A DNA stretch of 62,407 nucleotides, from NCBI RefSeq assembly GCF_029937575.1, contig NZ_JAPYPS010000021.1, positions 1 to 62,407 of the forward strand. The letters are read 5' to 3'. The position numbers and the translations under genes were made by a program. The notes below the pieces were generated by a model that was not told where the DNA came from, made no database searches, and worked only from the letters and a program-made list of their open reading frames with translations. Shown here one piece after another: positions 1 through 7,786 of this stretch. Source of the stretch: Nocardioides sp. (lineage in GTDB: Bacteria > Actinomycetota > Actinomycetes > Propionibacteriales > Nocardioidaceae). Within the stretch, counting starts at the first letter, position 1; the number at the start of each line of letters is the position of its first letter.

Positions 1-651
1 CTGGATGTCGCGCTCCTCCATCACGTTGAGCATCGCGACCTGGATCCGCTCGGCGAGGTCGGGCAGCTCGTTGATGGCCACGATCCCCCGGTGGCTCCTG
101 GGGATCAGGCCGAAGTGGATCGTCTCCGGGTCTCCGAGCGAGCGACCCTCGGCGACCTTCATCGGGTCGACGTCGCCGATCAGGTCGGCCACCGACGTGT
201 CGGGGGTGGCGAGCTTCTCGGCGTACCGGTCGCTGCGGTGGCGCCACTCGACGGGCAACCGGTCGCCCTCCTCGGCCGCGCGGCGTCGCGACTCGACGGT
301 GATGGGGTCGAAGGGGTGCTCACCGAGGTCGGAGCCGGCGATGACCGGTGTCCACTCGTCGAGCAGACCGACCATGGTGCGCAGCAGCCGGGTCTTGCCC
401 TGACCGCGCTCGCCCAGCAGGACGACGTCGTGCCCGGCGATCAGAGCCCGCTCGAGCTGCGGGATGACGGTGGTCTCGAAGCCGTGCAGGCCGGGCCAGG
501 GGTCGCGGCCTTCGGCGAGCGCGGCCAGGAGGTTGTCCCGGATCTCGATCCGCAGGGGCTTCTCGACGTGCCCCGACTCGCGGAGCTGGCCGACGGTCGC
601 AATGGTGGGTGCAGGAGCGGATGCCGGCGGGGTGGGTGCGGGAGAGGTCAC
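1..651 (-). CDS. MoxR/magnesium-chelatase-like AAA+ ATPase, 5' part only
   Basis: The reading frame starts at a GTG at 651 and is still open at the left edge, giving 217 N-terminal residues. It shows a P-loop (GERGQGKTR, about residue 77) in an AAA+ context, followed by the family hallmark INELPDLAERIQVAMLNVME near the truncated end, where the ATPase contacts its effector in Mg-chelatase subunit I and MoxR proteins. Actinobacteria carry a roughly 450-residue protein of this type, usually next to a VWA-domain partner; that partner would lie left of the window. It probably remodels a protein or inserts a metal, but the substrate cannot be read here. It is divergent from the acyltransferase gene at 800. 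Confidence 0.85.
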   Translation of the reverse strand, partial: MTSPAPTPPASAPAPTIATVGQLRESGHVEKPLRIEIRDNLLAALAEGRDPWPGLHGFETTVIPQLERALIAGHDVVLLGERGQGKTRLLRTMVGLLDEWTPVIAGSDLGEHPFDPITVESRRRAAEEGDRLPVEWRHRSDRYAEKLATPDTSVADLIGDVDPMKVAEGRSLGDPETIHFGLIPRSHRGIVAINELPDLAERIQVAMLNVMEERDIQ

Positions 652-799
652 GAATTCACGCTACCCGCCTCGGCAACCGGGTGCGGACGGTCGGATGGCG
701 ACATCTCGACGCGGGACGTGACGTGGGCCACTACTGTGGAGTAACCGCGCGTCCGCTGGGCACCGCGACGACACACACCGCTGGACATGGGGGACGCAC

Positions 800-2206
800 G
801 TGGCTCGCAAGCTGCTGAAGGTCAACGACTCGTCGTGGCTGTTCGCCGAGACCTACCGCACCCCGATGCAGGTCGGAATGCTCGCGACGTTCGCAGTCCC
901 CGAGGACCGCCCCACGTTCGTGGCCGACCTGGTCGAGCGGTGGCGCGCCGTGCACCAGTTCGAGGCGCCGTTCAACTACCAGTTCAAGAAGTCCCCGATC
1001 CCCAGCTGGGTCGAGGTCAAGGACGACCACATCGACCTGGACTACCACCTGCGCCACTCCGCCCTGCCCTCGCCGGGCTCCCAGCGCGAGCTCGGCGTGC
1101 TCATCTCCCGGCTCCACTCGACCAAGATGGACCGGCGCTACCCCCTGTGGGAGTGCCACGTCATCGAGGGTCTCGAGGGCGGCAAGTGGGCGCTGTACAT
1201 GAAGGCCCACCACTCCCAGGTCGACGGCGTGGGCGGCATCCGTCTCCTGAGGCGGATGCTCTCGATCGACCCCGACAAGCGCGGCATGCTGCCGCCGTGG
1301 GCCGTGGGCACCCACGGCCCCGACCAGTCCGGGCTGCCCCCGCGGGAGAAGCCGAGCACGGCGCTCGAGTCCCTCCCCGCCGTCGGCCTCGCCGGGACGC
1401 TCGCCGGCGGGGTGCGGGCAGGTGCCAGCGTCGCGGGGTCCCTGAGCCGCACGTACGCCGAGACGCTCATCGGGGGCGGCGACACGGAGCGGGCCGCACC
1501 GTTCCGAGCACCGAAGTCGATCTTCAACGGCCGGATCCACACACCCCGCCGCTTCGCCACCCAGCGCTACTCGATCGACCGGATGAAGCAGGTCGCCAAG
1601 GCGGCCGACGGCAGCCTGAACGACGTCTTCCTCGCCGTCTGCGGCGGAGCTCTTCGCCGCTACCTGCGCGAGCTCGAGCAGCTCCCCAAGGACTCCCTGA
1701 CCGCCAACGTGCCGGTCTCGGTGCGCGCGCACGAAGGCGCCAAGGTCGGCAACGCGGTCACGTTCCTCTACGCCCAGCTCGGCACCGACATCGCCGACCC
1801 CGTCAAGCGGATCGAACGGATCAAGGCCTCGACCAGGTTGGGCAAGGACCGTCTGCCCCAGGTCGGCCAGGGCGCGATGGACGCCTACACCGCCGTGCTG
1901 ATGCTGCCGTTCCTCAGCCAGGCGATGCTCGGCTTCGGCGGCCACGGCCGACCCGCCTCCAACCTCGTGATCTCCAACGTCCCGGGCCCCGCGGAGATCC
2001 GCTACCTCGACGGCTCGCAGATGGAGGAGATCTTCCCGGTCAGCCTCCTGTTCAACGGCCAGGCGCTCAACATCACGGGGGTCAGCTACGCCGGCGAGTT
2101 CAACATCGGCTACACCGGTGACCGCGACTCCCTGCCCAGCCTGCAGCGCATCGCGGTCTACTCCGGCGAGGAGCTCGACGCCCTGCAGAGCACCCTGGGA
2201 GTCTGA
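800..2206 (+). CDS. WS/DGAT-family O-acyltransferase (wax ester/triacylglycerol synthase)
   Basis: The 468-residue protein has the usual length of bacterial wax ester synthase/diacylglycerol acyltransferases. The catalytic HHxxxDG motif is HHSQVDG at residues 137-143, and the second signature SNVPGP lies about 60% along the chain. Members transfer an acyl group from acyl-CoA to diacylglycerol or a fatty alcohol, making storage lipid at the membrane. The GTG at 800 fits the family N-terminus (the LLxxxDxSWLxxET region). A 148-bp gap separates it from the divergent ATPase gene; TACTGT at 732-737 is a possible but weak -10 element. A cyclase gene follows 41 bp downstream on the same strand. Whether it prefers alcohols or diacylglycerol cannot be told from sequence. 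Confidence 0.93.
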   Translation: MARKLLKVNDSSWLFAETYRTPMQVGMLATFAVPEDRPTFVADLVERWRAVHQFEAPFNYQFKKSPIPSWVEVKDDHIDLDYHLRHSALPSPGSQRELGVLISRLHSTKMDRRYPLWECHVIEGLEGGKWALYMKAHHSQVDGVGGIRLLRRMLSIDPDKRGMLPPWAVGTHGPDQSGLPPREKPSTALESLPAVGLAGTLAGGVRAGASVAGSLSRTYAETLIGGGDTERAAPFRAPKSIFNGRIHTPRRFATQRYSIDRMKQVAKAADGSLNDVFLAVCGGALRRYLRELEQLPKDSLTANVPVSVRAHEGAKVGNAVTFLYAQLGTDIADPVKRIERIKASTRLGKDRLPQVGQGAMDAYTAVLMLPFLSQAMLGFGGHGRPASNLVISNVPGPAEIRYLDGSQMEEIFPVSLLFNGQALNITGVSYAGEFNIGYTGDRDSLPSLQRIAVYSGEELDALQSTLGV

Positions 2207-2247
2207 CGTCCTCGAGCCGTGCGCCGACGCTCCACTAGGCTCGTCCC

Positions 2248-3072
2248 GTGGTGATCGCGCTCTGGGTGCTGGCAGCGCTGCTGGCCGGCGCGCTGCTCAC
2301 CGCCGTGCTCGCCGTACGGCGGCAGCAGGGCGACCTGACGCGGGCCCAGGCCCGGATCGAGCAGCTCGAGGCCGACCTCACGACCGCGTTGCGTCCCCGG
2401 CCGGCGGCCACGGCCACCGAGCGCGCGGTGGCCCGGGTGGTGCGCGGCGTGAGCAAGGTTCGCGAGCGTGGACTGTCGGGACTGCTGCAGTCCTCGATCG
2501 AGGACCTGCAGGCCTGGGCGGCCTCGGAGGAGCAGGAGATCCGGTCGATGGCCGACTCCGACGGCCGGGTGACGCTGCTGTTCTCCGACATCGAGGACTC
2601 CACCCCGCTCAACGAACGTCTCGGCGACGACACGTGGGTGCGGGTGCTCGCCGCGCACGACTCGCTGGTGCGAGCCCGCGTCGACAAGTACCGCGGCCAG
2701 GTCGTCAAGACCTCCGGGGACGGCTTCATGGTCGCCTTCCGAGACGCCGAGGCGGCATGCCGCGCCGCCGTGGGCATCCAGAGGGACCTGCGGCGCACCC
2801 TGGACCCGATGCTGCGGGTGGTCGCGCCGGTCAAGGTCCGCATCGGCATCCACACCGGCACCGTGATCAGTCGCGACGGGGACTACTTCGGACGCAACGT
2901 CGCGATGGCCGCCCGCGTGGGCGCCCTGGCCACCGGAGGAGAGGTGCTCGTGACCAACGCCGTCCACGAGTCGCTCGACGACGACGCCACCGTGACCCTG
3001 GTCGAGATGGGCGAGGTCGAGCTCAAGGGCCTGCCCGGCGAGCACCTCGTGTGGCGGGTGCTGACCCAGTGA
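2248..3072 (+). CDS. Membrane-anchored class III adenylate/guanylate cyclase-like protein
   Basis: The 274-residue protein starts with one transmembrane helix (about residues 3-22), then a short coiled coil and linker, then a class III nucleotide cyclase domain (about 105-274). The metal-binding aspartates are visible in LLFSDIEDST (Asp114) and KTSGDGF (Asp158). Lys154 and Asp212 occupy the positions that select ATP in adenylate cyclases, and the transition-state Arg is kept (Arg223). The residue aligned with the catalytic Asn appears to be Ala219, so activity is not assured. Two GTG codons at 2248 and 2251 could serve as start. The stop overlaps the next start as GTGA. Product would be cAMP if active. 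Confidence 0.88.
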   Translation: MVIALWVLAALLAGALLTAVLAVRRQQGDLTRAQARIEQLEADLTTALRPRPAATATERAVARVVRGVSKVRERGLSGLLQSSIEDLQAWAASEEQEIRSMADSDGRVTLLFSDIEDSTPLNERLGDDTWVRVLAAHDSLVRARVDKYRGQVVKTSGDGFMVAFRDAEAACRAAVGIQRDLRRTLDPMLRVVAPVKVRIGIHTGTVISRDGDYFGRNVAMAARVGALATGGEVLVTNAVHESLDDDATVTLVEMGEVELKGLPGEHLVWRVLTQ

Positions 3073-3467
3073 CCTCGACGAGCAACCTGCAGGCCGCGTG
3101 CCCGTGCGGCACGGGCGCGACCTACGACGCCTGCTGCGGGCGGCTGCACCGCGGCGCAGAGCGGGCCTCGACGCCGGAGGAGCTGATGCGCTCGCGCTAC
3201 GCGGCGTACGCCGTGGGCGGTCAGGTCGGCGACGACTACGTCTTCCGCACCTGGCACCCCCGCACCCGCCCCGCCGACATCACGACCGATCCCGGCCTGG
3301 AGTGGACGGGTCTGCGGATCCTGAGGGCCGAGGACGACGTCGTGGAGTTCGCCGCCCGCTACTCCTACGGCGGTGTCGACCGGGTGCTCCACGAGACGAG
3401 TCGCTTCGAGCAGCGCGCGGGCCGGTGGGTCTACGTCGAGGCGATCACGCCGAGCAGCGGCGCGTAG
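3069..3467 (+). CDS. YchJ/UPF0225-family SEC-C motif protein
   Basis: The 132-residue protein begins with a cysteine cluster (CPCGTGATYDACC) typical of the SEC-C zinc-binding motif, then STPEELMRSRYAAYAVG and a small NTF2-like domain ending in a conserved WVYVEA stretch. This is the YchJ family, present in many bacteria, with no settled function. The start is the GTG at 3069, overlapping the cyclase stop in GTGA, so translation is probably coupled to it. The last 37 bases overlap the 3' end of the convergent APH-fold gene. Confidence 0.87.
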   Translation: MTSTSNLQAACPCGTGATYDACCGRLHRGAERASTPEELMRSRYAAYAVGGQVGDDYVFRTWHPRTRPADITTDPGLEWTGLRILRAEDDVVEFAARYSYGGVDRVLHETSRFEQRAGRWVYVEAITPSSGA

Positions 3468-4246
3468 GCCGCAGCGTCGAACGGCTGGTCGGCGAAGGCG
3501 CGGAAGACGGTCGCCCGCAGCAGCGCCTGCCGCTGCGGGCCGGTGCTCCACCCACCCAGGGCCGACAGCGGCGTCCCGAACCAGACCACCGAGTCGACGA
3601 CAGCGATCGCCTCGGCCCAGGCGACCGGGCGCCACGACGGCGAGACGTCGATCACCACGGGAGCCCCGAGGCCATCGAGCAGCACGTTGCCGGCCAGGTC
3701 GGCGTGCACCAGCTGGTCCGGTCCGAGCAGCACGTCGGTCAGGTGCGGCTCGACCCGCCGTACGGCACCGGCCGCGGGCGTCCCGGCAGCCGCCGCCAGC
3801 ATCGCGTGTCCGGGGCCGAACGCCAGCGCCTCCGCGCGCGACCACTGGTCGTCACGCGCGTCGAGGCCGGGAGGACGCGACCGCACAGCTGCCGCGAGCT
3901 GGGCGTGCAGCACTCGGCCGGCAGCCAGGGTCACCTCCAGGTCTCGACAGGTGACCGTCTCGGGCTCGTAGCGCGAGGCCGCCCACCCGCCGACCACCCA
4001 CGAGCCGTCGCGCGCCGGCACGGGCATCGCGACGCGCAGGTCACGCGGGCGGCGGGCGGGGTTCTCGTCCAGGCGGACTGCCAGGTGTGCCAGGACGGGG
4101 CTCAGCCACGCCTGCACCAGCTCGTCGCGACCGGGGGTCAGCACCAGGTCGCCGGCGCGATGGCTCCCGCCGCTGCCTCCGGGCAGCGGCACGGGCGCTC
4201 CCGGGACGGCGAACAGGTCGAGGACCTCGGGTGTGGGCCCGATCAC
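3431..4246 (-). CDS. Actinobacterial APH-fold protein (TIGR02569-like)
   Basis: The 271-residue protein resembles aminoglycoside-phosphotransferase-fold proteins. It has the catalytic-loop pattern HADLAGNVLL (H-x-D with a metal-binding Asn) around residue 180, followed by the second metal Asp in VVIDVSPSW. The order and length fit an actinobacteria-specific family known only as a conserved hypothetical (TIGR02569). No drug-resistance role is implied. The P-loop region typical of true APH enzymes is weak. It is convergent with and overlaps the YchJ-like gene, and lies just upstream of the lipid operon's 3' end on the same strand. Start taken at ATG 4246. Confidence 0.75.
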   Translation of the reverse strand: MIGPTPEVLDLFAVPGAPVPLPGGSGGSHRAGDLVLTPGRDELVQAWLSPVLAHLAVRLDENPARRPRDLRVAMPVPARDGSWVVGGWAASRYEPETVTCRDLEVTLAAGRVLHAQLAAAVRSRPPGLDARDDQWSRAEALAFGPGHAMLAAAAGTPAAGAVRRVEPHLTDVLLGPDQLVHADLAGNVLLDGLGAPVVIDVSPSWRPVAWAEAIAVVDSVVWFGTPLSALGGWSTGPQRQALLRATVFRAFADQPFDAAAYAPLLGVIAST

Positions 4247-4271
4247 CGGGTCGAGGCTACCGGACCACCGG

Positions 4272-5075
4272 TCAGCGACGGTCGCGGAAGGTCGGCTCGC
4301 GTCCCTCCCTGCGCGCCAGGGTCGCCTCCTCGAAGTTGTCGGTGAGCAGGCGGACGTAGAGCTGGCCGAGGCCCTCGGAGGTCACGTGCGCCTCGAGCGA
4401 GCTCGCAGCCAGCCCGGCCTGGATCGACTTCTTGGTGAGCTCGATGCCCGGCTGCGAGAGCGCCGCCACCCGTCGCCCCGCCGCGATCGCGGTCGCCAGC
4501 ACGTCGTCCTCGACCGAGGACACCAAGCCGACCCGGGCCGCCTCCTCGGCACCCACGTCGGAGCCGGTGAGCATCATCTCGGCGGCGCGCGTCGAGCCGA
4601 TCGCGCGTGGCAGCAGGAAGCTGAGTCCCAGCTCGCTGGCCGTGAGACCGTTGTTGATGCCCGCGGCGCGGAAGTACGCCGTGGGCGCGGCGTAGCGCAG
4701 GTCGCACGCGAGCGCGAGGCAGAGACCACCGCCGATGGCGGGGCCGTTGACCGCCGCGATCACCGGCTGCGGCATCCGACGGATGGTCAGCACGACGTCC
4801 TCGAGCAGCCCCATCGCCCGCAACGCGTACGACGCGGGCGGCAGCCCCTCGACGCCGGGCGGCACGCCCGCGGACTCCTGGTCGGCGCCGGAGCAGAAGC
4901 CGCGGCCGGCACCGGTGACCACCACCGCCCGGATCGACGGGTCGTCGCCCGCCTCCCGCAGCGCGGCACGGAAGGGGACCATCGCGTCGAAGGCCATCGC
5001 GTTCATCCGCTCGGGACGGTTGAGCGTGATCACCACGACGCCCGGGTCCGGCTGGTCGACCAGGACGTAGGTCAT
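4272..5075 (-). CDS. Crotonase-family enoyl-CoA hydratase/isomerase
   Basis: The 267-residue protein carries the crotonase oxyanion-hole signatures: GRGFCSGAD near residue 60 and AAVNGPAIGGGL near 115. The ATG at 5075 gives the usual family N-terminus (MTYVLVDQPDPGVVVITLNR) and leaves a 7-bp gap after the thiolase stop. The two glutamates used by mitochondrial enoyl-CoA hydratase are not obvious: GGGCEL reads GGGLCL here, and the second is glycine. A Glu is present in TASELG a few residues later. It may therefore be an isomerase or a hydratase with a different acid/base layout. As third gene of the KstR-box operon it probably acts on a steroid- or fatty-acyl-CoA. Confidence 0.88.
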   Translation of the reverse strand: MTYVLVDQPDPGVVVITLNRPERMNAMAFDAMVPFRAALREAGDDPSIRAVVVTGAGRGFCSGADQESAGVPPGVEGLPPASYALRAMGLLEDVVLTIRRMPQPVIAAVNGPAIGGGLCLALACDLRYAAPTAYFRAAGINNGLTASELGLSFLLPRAIGSTRAAEMMLTGSDVGAEEAARVGLVSSVEDDVLATAIAAGRRVAALSQPGIELTKKSIQAGLAASSLEAHVTSEGLGQLYVRLLTDNFEEATLARREGREPTFRDRR

Positions 5076-5082
5076 CGGCTCG

Positions 5083-6276
5083 TCATCGCGAGAGCAGCAC
5101 CGAGGACCCGTGACCGAACAGGCCCTGGTTGGCGGTGATGCCGACCCGGGCACCCTCGACCTGGCGCTCCCCTGCCTGGCCACGCAGCTGCCACGTGAGC
5201 TCGCAGACCTGGGCCAGCGCCTGGGCAGGCACGGCCTCCCCGAAGCAGGCCAGCCCACCGCTCGGGTTGACCGGGATCCGCCCGCCGACGGTGGTGTCCC
5301 CGGCACGCAGCAGCGTCTCGGCCTCGCCACGCTTGCAGAGCCCGAGGTCCTCGATCCAGTCGAGCTCGAGGGCGGTCGAGAGGTCGTAGACCTCGGCGAC
5401 GTCGACGTCCTCGGGAGAGATCCCCGCCTCCTCGTAGGCGGCGAGCCCGATGGACTCCTTGAAGGTGTGCTCGGGCTCCCCCGTGGCAGCGCTCGGGTCG
5501 GTGGAGAGCATCGGCATGTCCATCACGGTGTTGGGGAAGGTCGGCGTGACGGTCGAGACTGCTGCGACCCGCACCGCATCGTCGAGGCCGAGACGCGCGG
5601 CGTACTCCGCGCTGCACAGCACGACTGCCGCGGCCCCGTCTGAGGTGGCGCAGATGTCGAGCAGGTGCAGCGGGTCGCACACGACCGCGCTGGCGAGCAC
5701 GTCGGCAGCCGCGACCTCCTTGCGGTAGCGGGCGTTGGGATTGCTCAGGCCGTGCTTGGCGTTCTTGACCTTCACCTGGGCGAAGTCCTCGCTGGTGGCG
5801 CCGTACAGGTCCATCCGGCGACGCGCGTAGAGCGCGAAGTAGGCGGGGTTGGTCATCCCGAGCAGGCGGAAGCGCAGCCAGTCGGGGTCGTCCCACCGCT
5901 CCCCCGCGTTGGGCGCGAGGAAGCCCTTGGGGGTCGTGTCGGCGCCCACGACGAGCGCGACCTCGCAGAGTCCGGCGAGGATCCGTGAGCGCGCGGTGTC
6001 GATGGCCTGCGCCCCCGTGGCGCAGGCAGCGTACGACGTCGCGACGCGCGCGCCGTTCCAGCCCAGGGCCTGGGCGAACGTCGCGCCGGCGACGTAGCCG
6101 CCGTACCCGTTGCGCACCGTCTCACCGCCGACGACGTAGTCGACGTCGCCCCACGGGATGCCGGCGTCGGCCAGCGCGGCGCGCGCGGCGTGCACGCCGT
6201 ACGTGACGAAGTTCCTGCCCCACTTGCCCCAGGGGTGCATCCCCACCCCGGCGACGGCTACCTGCTGGCTGCTCAC
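5083..6276 (-). CDS. SCP-x/lipid-transfer-type thiolase (Ltp-like)
   Basis: The 397-residue protein has the non-decarboxylating thiolase fold of the sterol-carrier-protein-x group. The nucleophile is Cys85 in SYAACATGAQ, and EVYDLSTALELDWIEDLG matches the lipid-transfer-protein subgroup. At the place where biosynthetic and degradative thiolases have GHPxGAT, this protein has GEAVPAQ, so the usual catalytic His is missing. Members with this change include Ltp proteins of steroid side-chain degradation, some of which are retro-aldolases that need a DUF35 partner. Exactly such a partner is encoded immediately upstream with a 4-bp overlap. Specificity is inferred from this context and the KstR box, not proven. 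Confidence 0.88.
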   Translation of the reverse strand: MSSQQVAVAGVGMHPWGKWGRNFVTYGVHAARAALADAGIPWGDVDYVVGGETVRNGYGGYVAGATFAQALGWNGARVATSYAACATGAQAIDTARSRILAGLCEVALVVGADTTPKGFLAPNAGERWDDPDWLRFRLLGMTNPAYFALYARRRMDLYGATSEDFAQVKVKNAKHGLSNPNARYRKEVAAADVLASAVVCDPLHLLDICATSDGAAAVVLCSAEYAARLGLDDAVRVAAVSTVTPTFPNTVMDMPMLSTDPSAATGEPEHTFKESIGLAAYEEAGISPEDVDVAEVYDLSTALELDWIEDLGLCKRGEAETLLRAGDTTVGGRIPVNPSGGLACFGEAVPAQALAQVCELTWQLRGQAGERQVEGARVGITANQGLFGHGSSVLLSR

Positions 6277-6770
6277 TGGTCGGCCTCCTCGCCCAGCTCG
6301 GTGACGGGCTTCCAGCGCCAGATGGTGCGGTCCTGGCTCGACCCGTCCTCCGTCGTGTCGCCGTAGAGCCTCTCGACGACCAGCTCGACCTCCGCACCGA
6401 CCTTCAGGTCGTCGACGCCGTACCCGTCGGCGACCTGGCCGAGGACGACGAGCCCCTCGGCGAGCTCGACCGCGGCGAGGGCGAAGGGCACGTAGGCCTC
6501 ACCCTCCGGCTGCGGCGCCACGTAGGGCGCCGGTGGCTGGTACTGCGCGTCGGTGTAGCTCCAGATCCTCCCGCGCCGGGACAGCTCGACCTCGTCGAAG
6601 GTCTCCCCGTCACACGCGGGGTTGCGGCAGAAGCCGGCGTTGCCCGGGATCGGCGGGAAGTACGTCGAGGTGCACACGCTGCAGCGCGAGCCGATCAGTG
6701 CCGGTGCCGGGCCGGAGGTGGTGAACCAGCCGTCGACGGCGGGTAGGGAGGTGTGGGTCACGTGCGACAC
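6273..6770 (-). CDS. DUF35/OB-fold zinc-ribbon acyl-CoA-associated protein
   Basis: The 165-residue protein has a rubredoxin-like zinc ribbon (Cys30, Cys33, Cys48, Cys53) followed by an OB-fold (YVPFALAAVELAEGLVVLGQV region), the two-part DUF35 layout. Such proteins form complexes with SCP-x thiolases or aldolases in steroid and fatty-acid catabolism, as with ChsH2 or Rv3521-type proteins of mycobacteria. The start is the GTG at 6770, 13 bp from a KstR-like operator, so the mRNA may have a very short leader. It is the first gene of a three-gene operon with the thiolase and crotonase. Confidence 0.87.
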   Translation of the reverse strand: MSHVTHTSLPAVDGWFTTSGPAPALIGSRCSVCTSTYFPPIPGNAGFCRNPACDGETFDEVELSRRGRIWSYTDAQYQPPAPYVAPQPEGEAYVPFALAAVELAEGLVVLGQVADGYGVDDLKVGAEVELVVERLYGDTTEDGSSQDRTIWRWKPVTELGEEADQ

Positions 6771-6783
6771 CCTAGCGCGAAAC

Positions 6784-6797
6784 TAGAACGTGTTCTC
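6784..6797 (-). promoter_or_regulatory. KstR-type operator upstream of the DUF35-thiolase-crotonase operon
   Basis: The sequence TAGAACGTGTTCTC matches the KstR consensus TnnAACnnGTTnnA except for the final base (C instead of A), and its 12-bp core AGAACGTGTTCT is a perfect palindrome. KstR is the TetR-family repressor of cholesterol catabolism genes in mycobacteria and rhodococci, released by a steroid-CoA. The box sits 14-27 bp upstream of the GTG of the first gene, where a bound repressor would block a promoter or a leaderless start. Confidence 0.75.
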
Positions 6798-6805
6798 GCT
6801 GGCGG

Positions 6806-7786
6806 TCACTCGACCAAGCCCTCGCTCCGCAGCCAGTCGAGGGCGACGTCCTCGGGCTCACGCCCGTCGACGTCGATCTCGGCGTTGAGCTCCAGCATGA
6901 CCTCGTCGGTGAGCTTCTCGGTGACCGGTCCCATCACGTCCTGGATCTCCGGGTACTCCGACTCCGTCTCCTCGCGCACCACGAGGGAGACGTTGTAGTT
7001 GGGGAAGTACGCGCGGTCGTCCTCGAGGACCTCGAGGTCGAGCGCGACGATCCGGCCGTCGGTGGTGAAGACCTCACCGAAGACACACTCCCCCGAGGCC
7101 GTGGCGTCGTAGATCGCGCCGGTCTGGTAGATCTGCACGTTGGCGCGAGGCACTCCGCCGTCCGCGAGGTCGTAGGTCCTCAAGGCTCCCGGGAAGCCGT
7201 CGGCCCGGTTGGCGAACTCCGACTCGAGGCAGAAGGTGCGCTCGGCGCGCGGCACCTTCTTGATCTCCGACATCTTCGAGATCCCGTACTTCTTCTTGCT
7301 CTCCTGGGTGATCGCGAAGGCGTAGGTGTTGTTCATCGGGGCCGGCGGCAGCCAGACGAGGTCGTTGGCCTCGAGGTCGGCCTCGCGCACGGCCTCGTAC
7401 TGCTCCTCCTTGCCCTGGACGGGCTTCTCGTTGCCCAGGTAGACGAGCCAGCCCGTGCCGGTGTACTCCCACATGGCGTCGATGTCGCCTTGCAGGTGCG
7501 CCTGCCGGGCCGCGGCACTGCCCGGGATGTTGGTCAGGTCCTGGACGTCGGCGCCGGCCGCCTTGAGCACGATCAGTGCCATCTTGCCGAGCAGGACGTT
7601 CTCCGAGAAGTTCTTCGACCCGATCGCGATCGGCGCTCCCTCGAGGCTGGGGGCGTCGGCCAGGTCGCCGGCCAAGGTCGCCTCGGGCACCGGTCCCCCG
7701 GCGGTTCCGAGGCCGCACGCGGTCAGGGCGGGCGCGAGCATGAGGGCGATCCCGGCCGATGCCAGGACCCCGCGGGGGCGTTGCAT
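6806..7786 (-). CDS. Osmoprotectant/glycine-betaine ABC transporter substrate-binding lipoprotein (OpuCC/ProX type)
   Basis: The 326-residue protein begins with a lipoprotein signal whose lipobox ends at Cys24 (LTAC). It continues with IAIGSKNFSENVLLG, a hallmark of quaternary-ammonium binding proteins, and GDIDAMWEYTGTGW, typical of the OpuAC-like domain. It would capture betaine, choline or carnitine outside the membrane. The ATG directly abuts the stop of the preceding permease gene (TGAATG), with a GAAGGGAG ribosome site inside that gene. It is the last gene of a four-gene transporter operon. Confidence 0.92.
   Translation of the reverse strand: MQRPRGVLASAGIALMLAPALTACGLGTAGGPVPEATLAGDLADAPSLEGAPIAIGSKNFSENVLLGKMALIVLKAAGADVQDLTNIPGSAAARQAHLQGDIDAMWEYTGTGWLVYLGNEKPVQGKEEQYEAVREADLEANDLVWLPPAPMNNTYAFAITQESKKKYGISKMSEIKKVPRAERTFCLESEFANRADGFPGALRTYDLADGGVPRANVQIYQTGAIYDATASGECVFGEVFTTDGRIVALDLEVLEDDRAYFPNYNVSLVVREETESEYPEIQDVMGPVTEKLTDEVMLELNAEIDVDGREPEDVALDWLRSEGLVE

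Noticed and set aside
3431..4246. Aminoglycoside resistance enzyme
   Set aside because: The APH-like fold is present, but the protein fits an actinobacterial housekeeping-type conserved family and the nucleotide-binding loop is weak.
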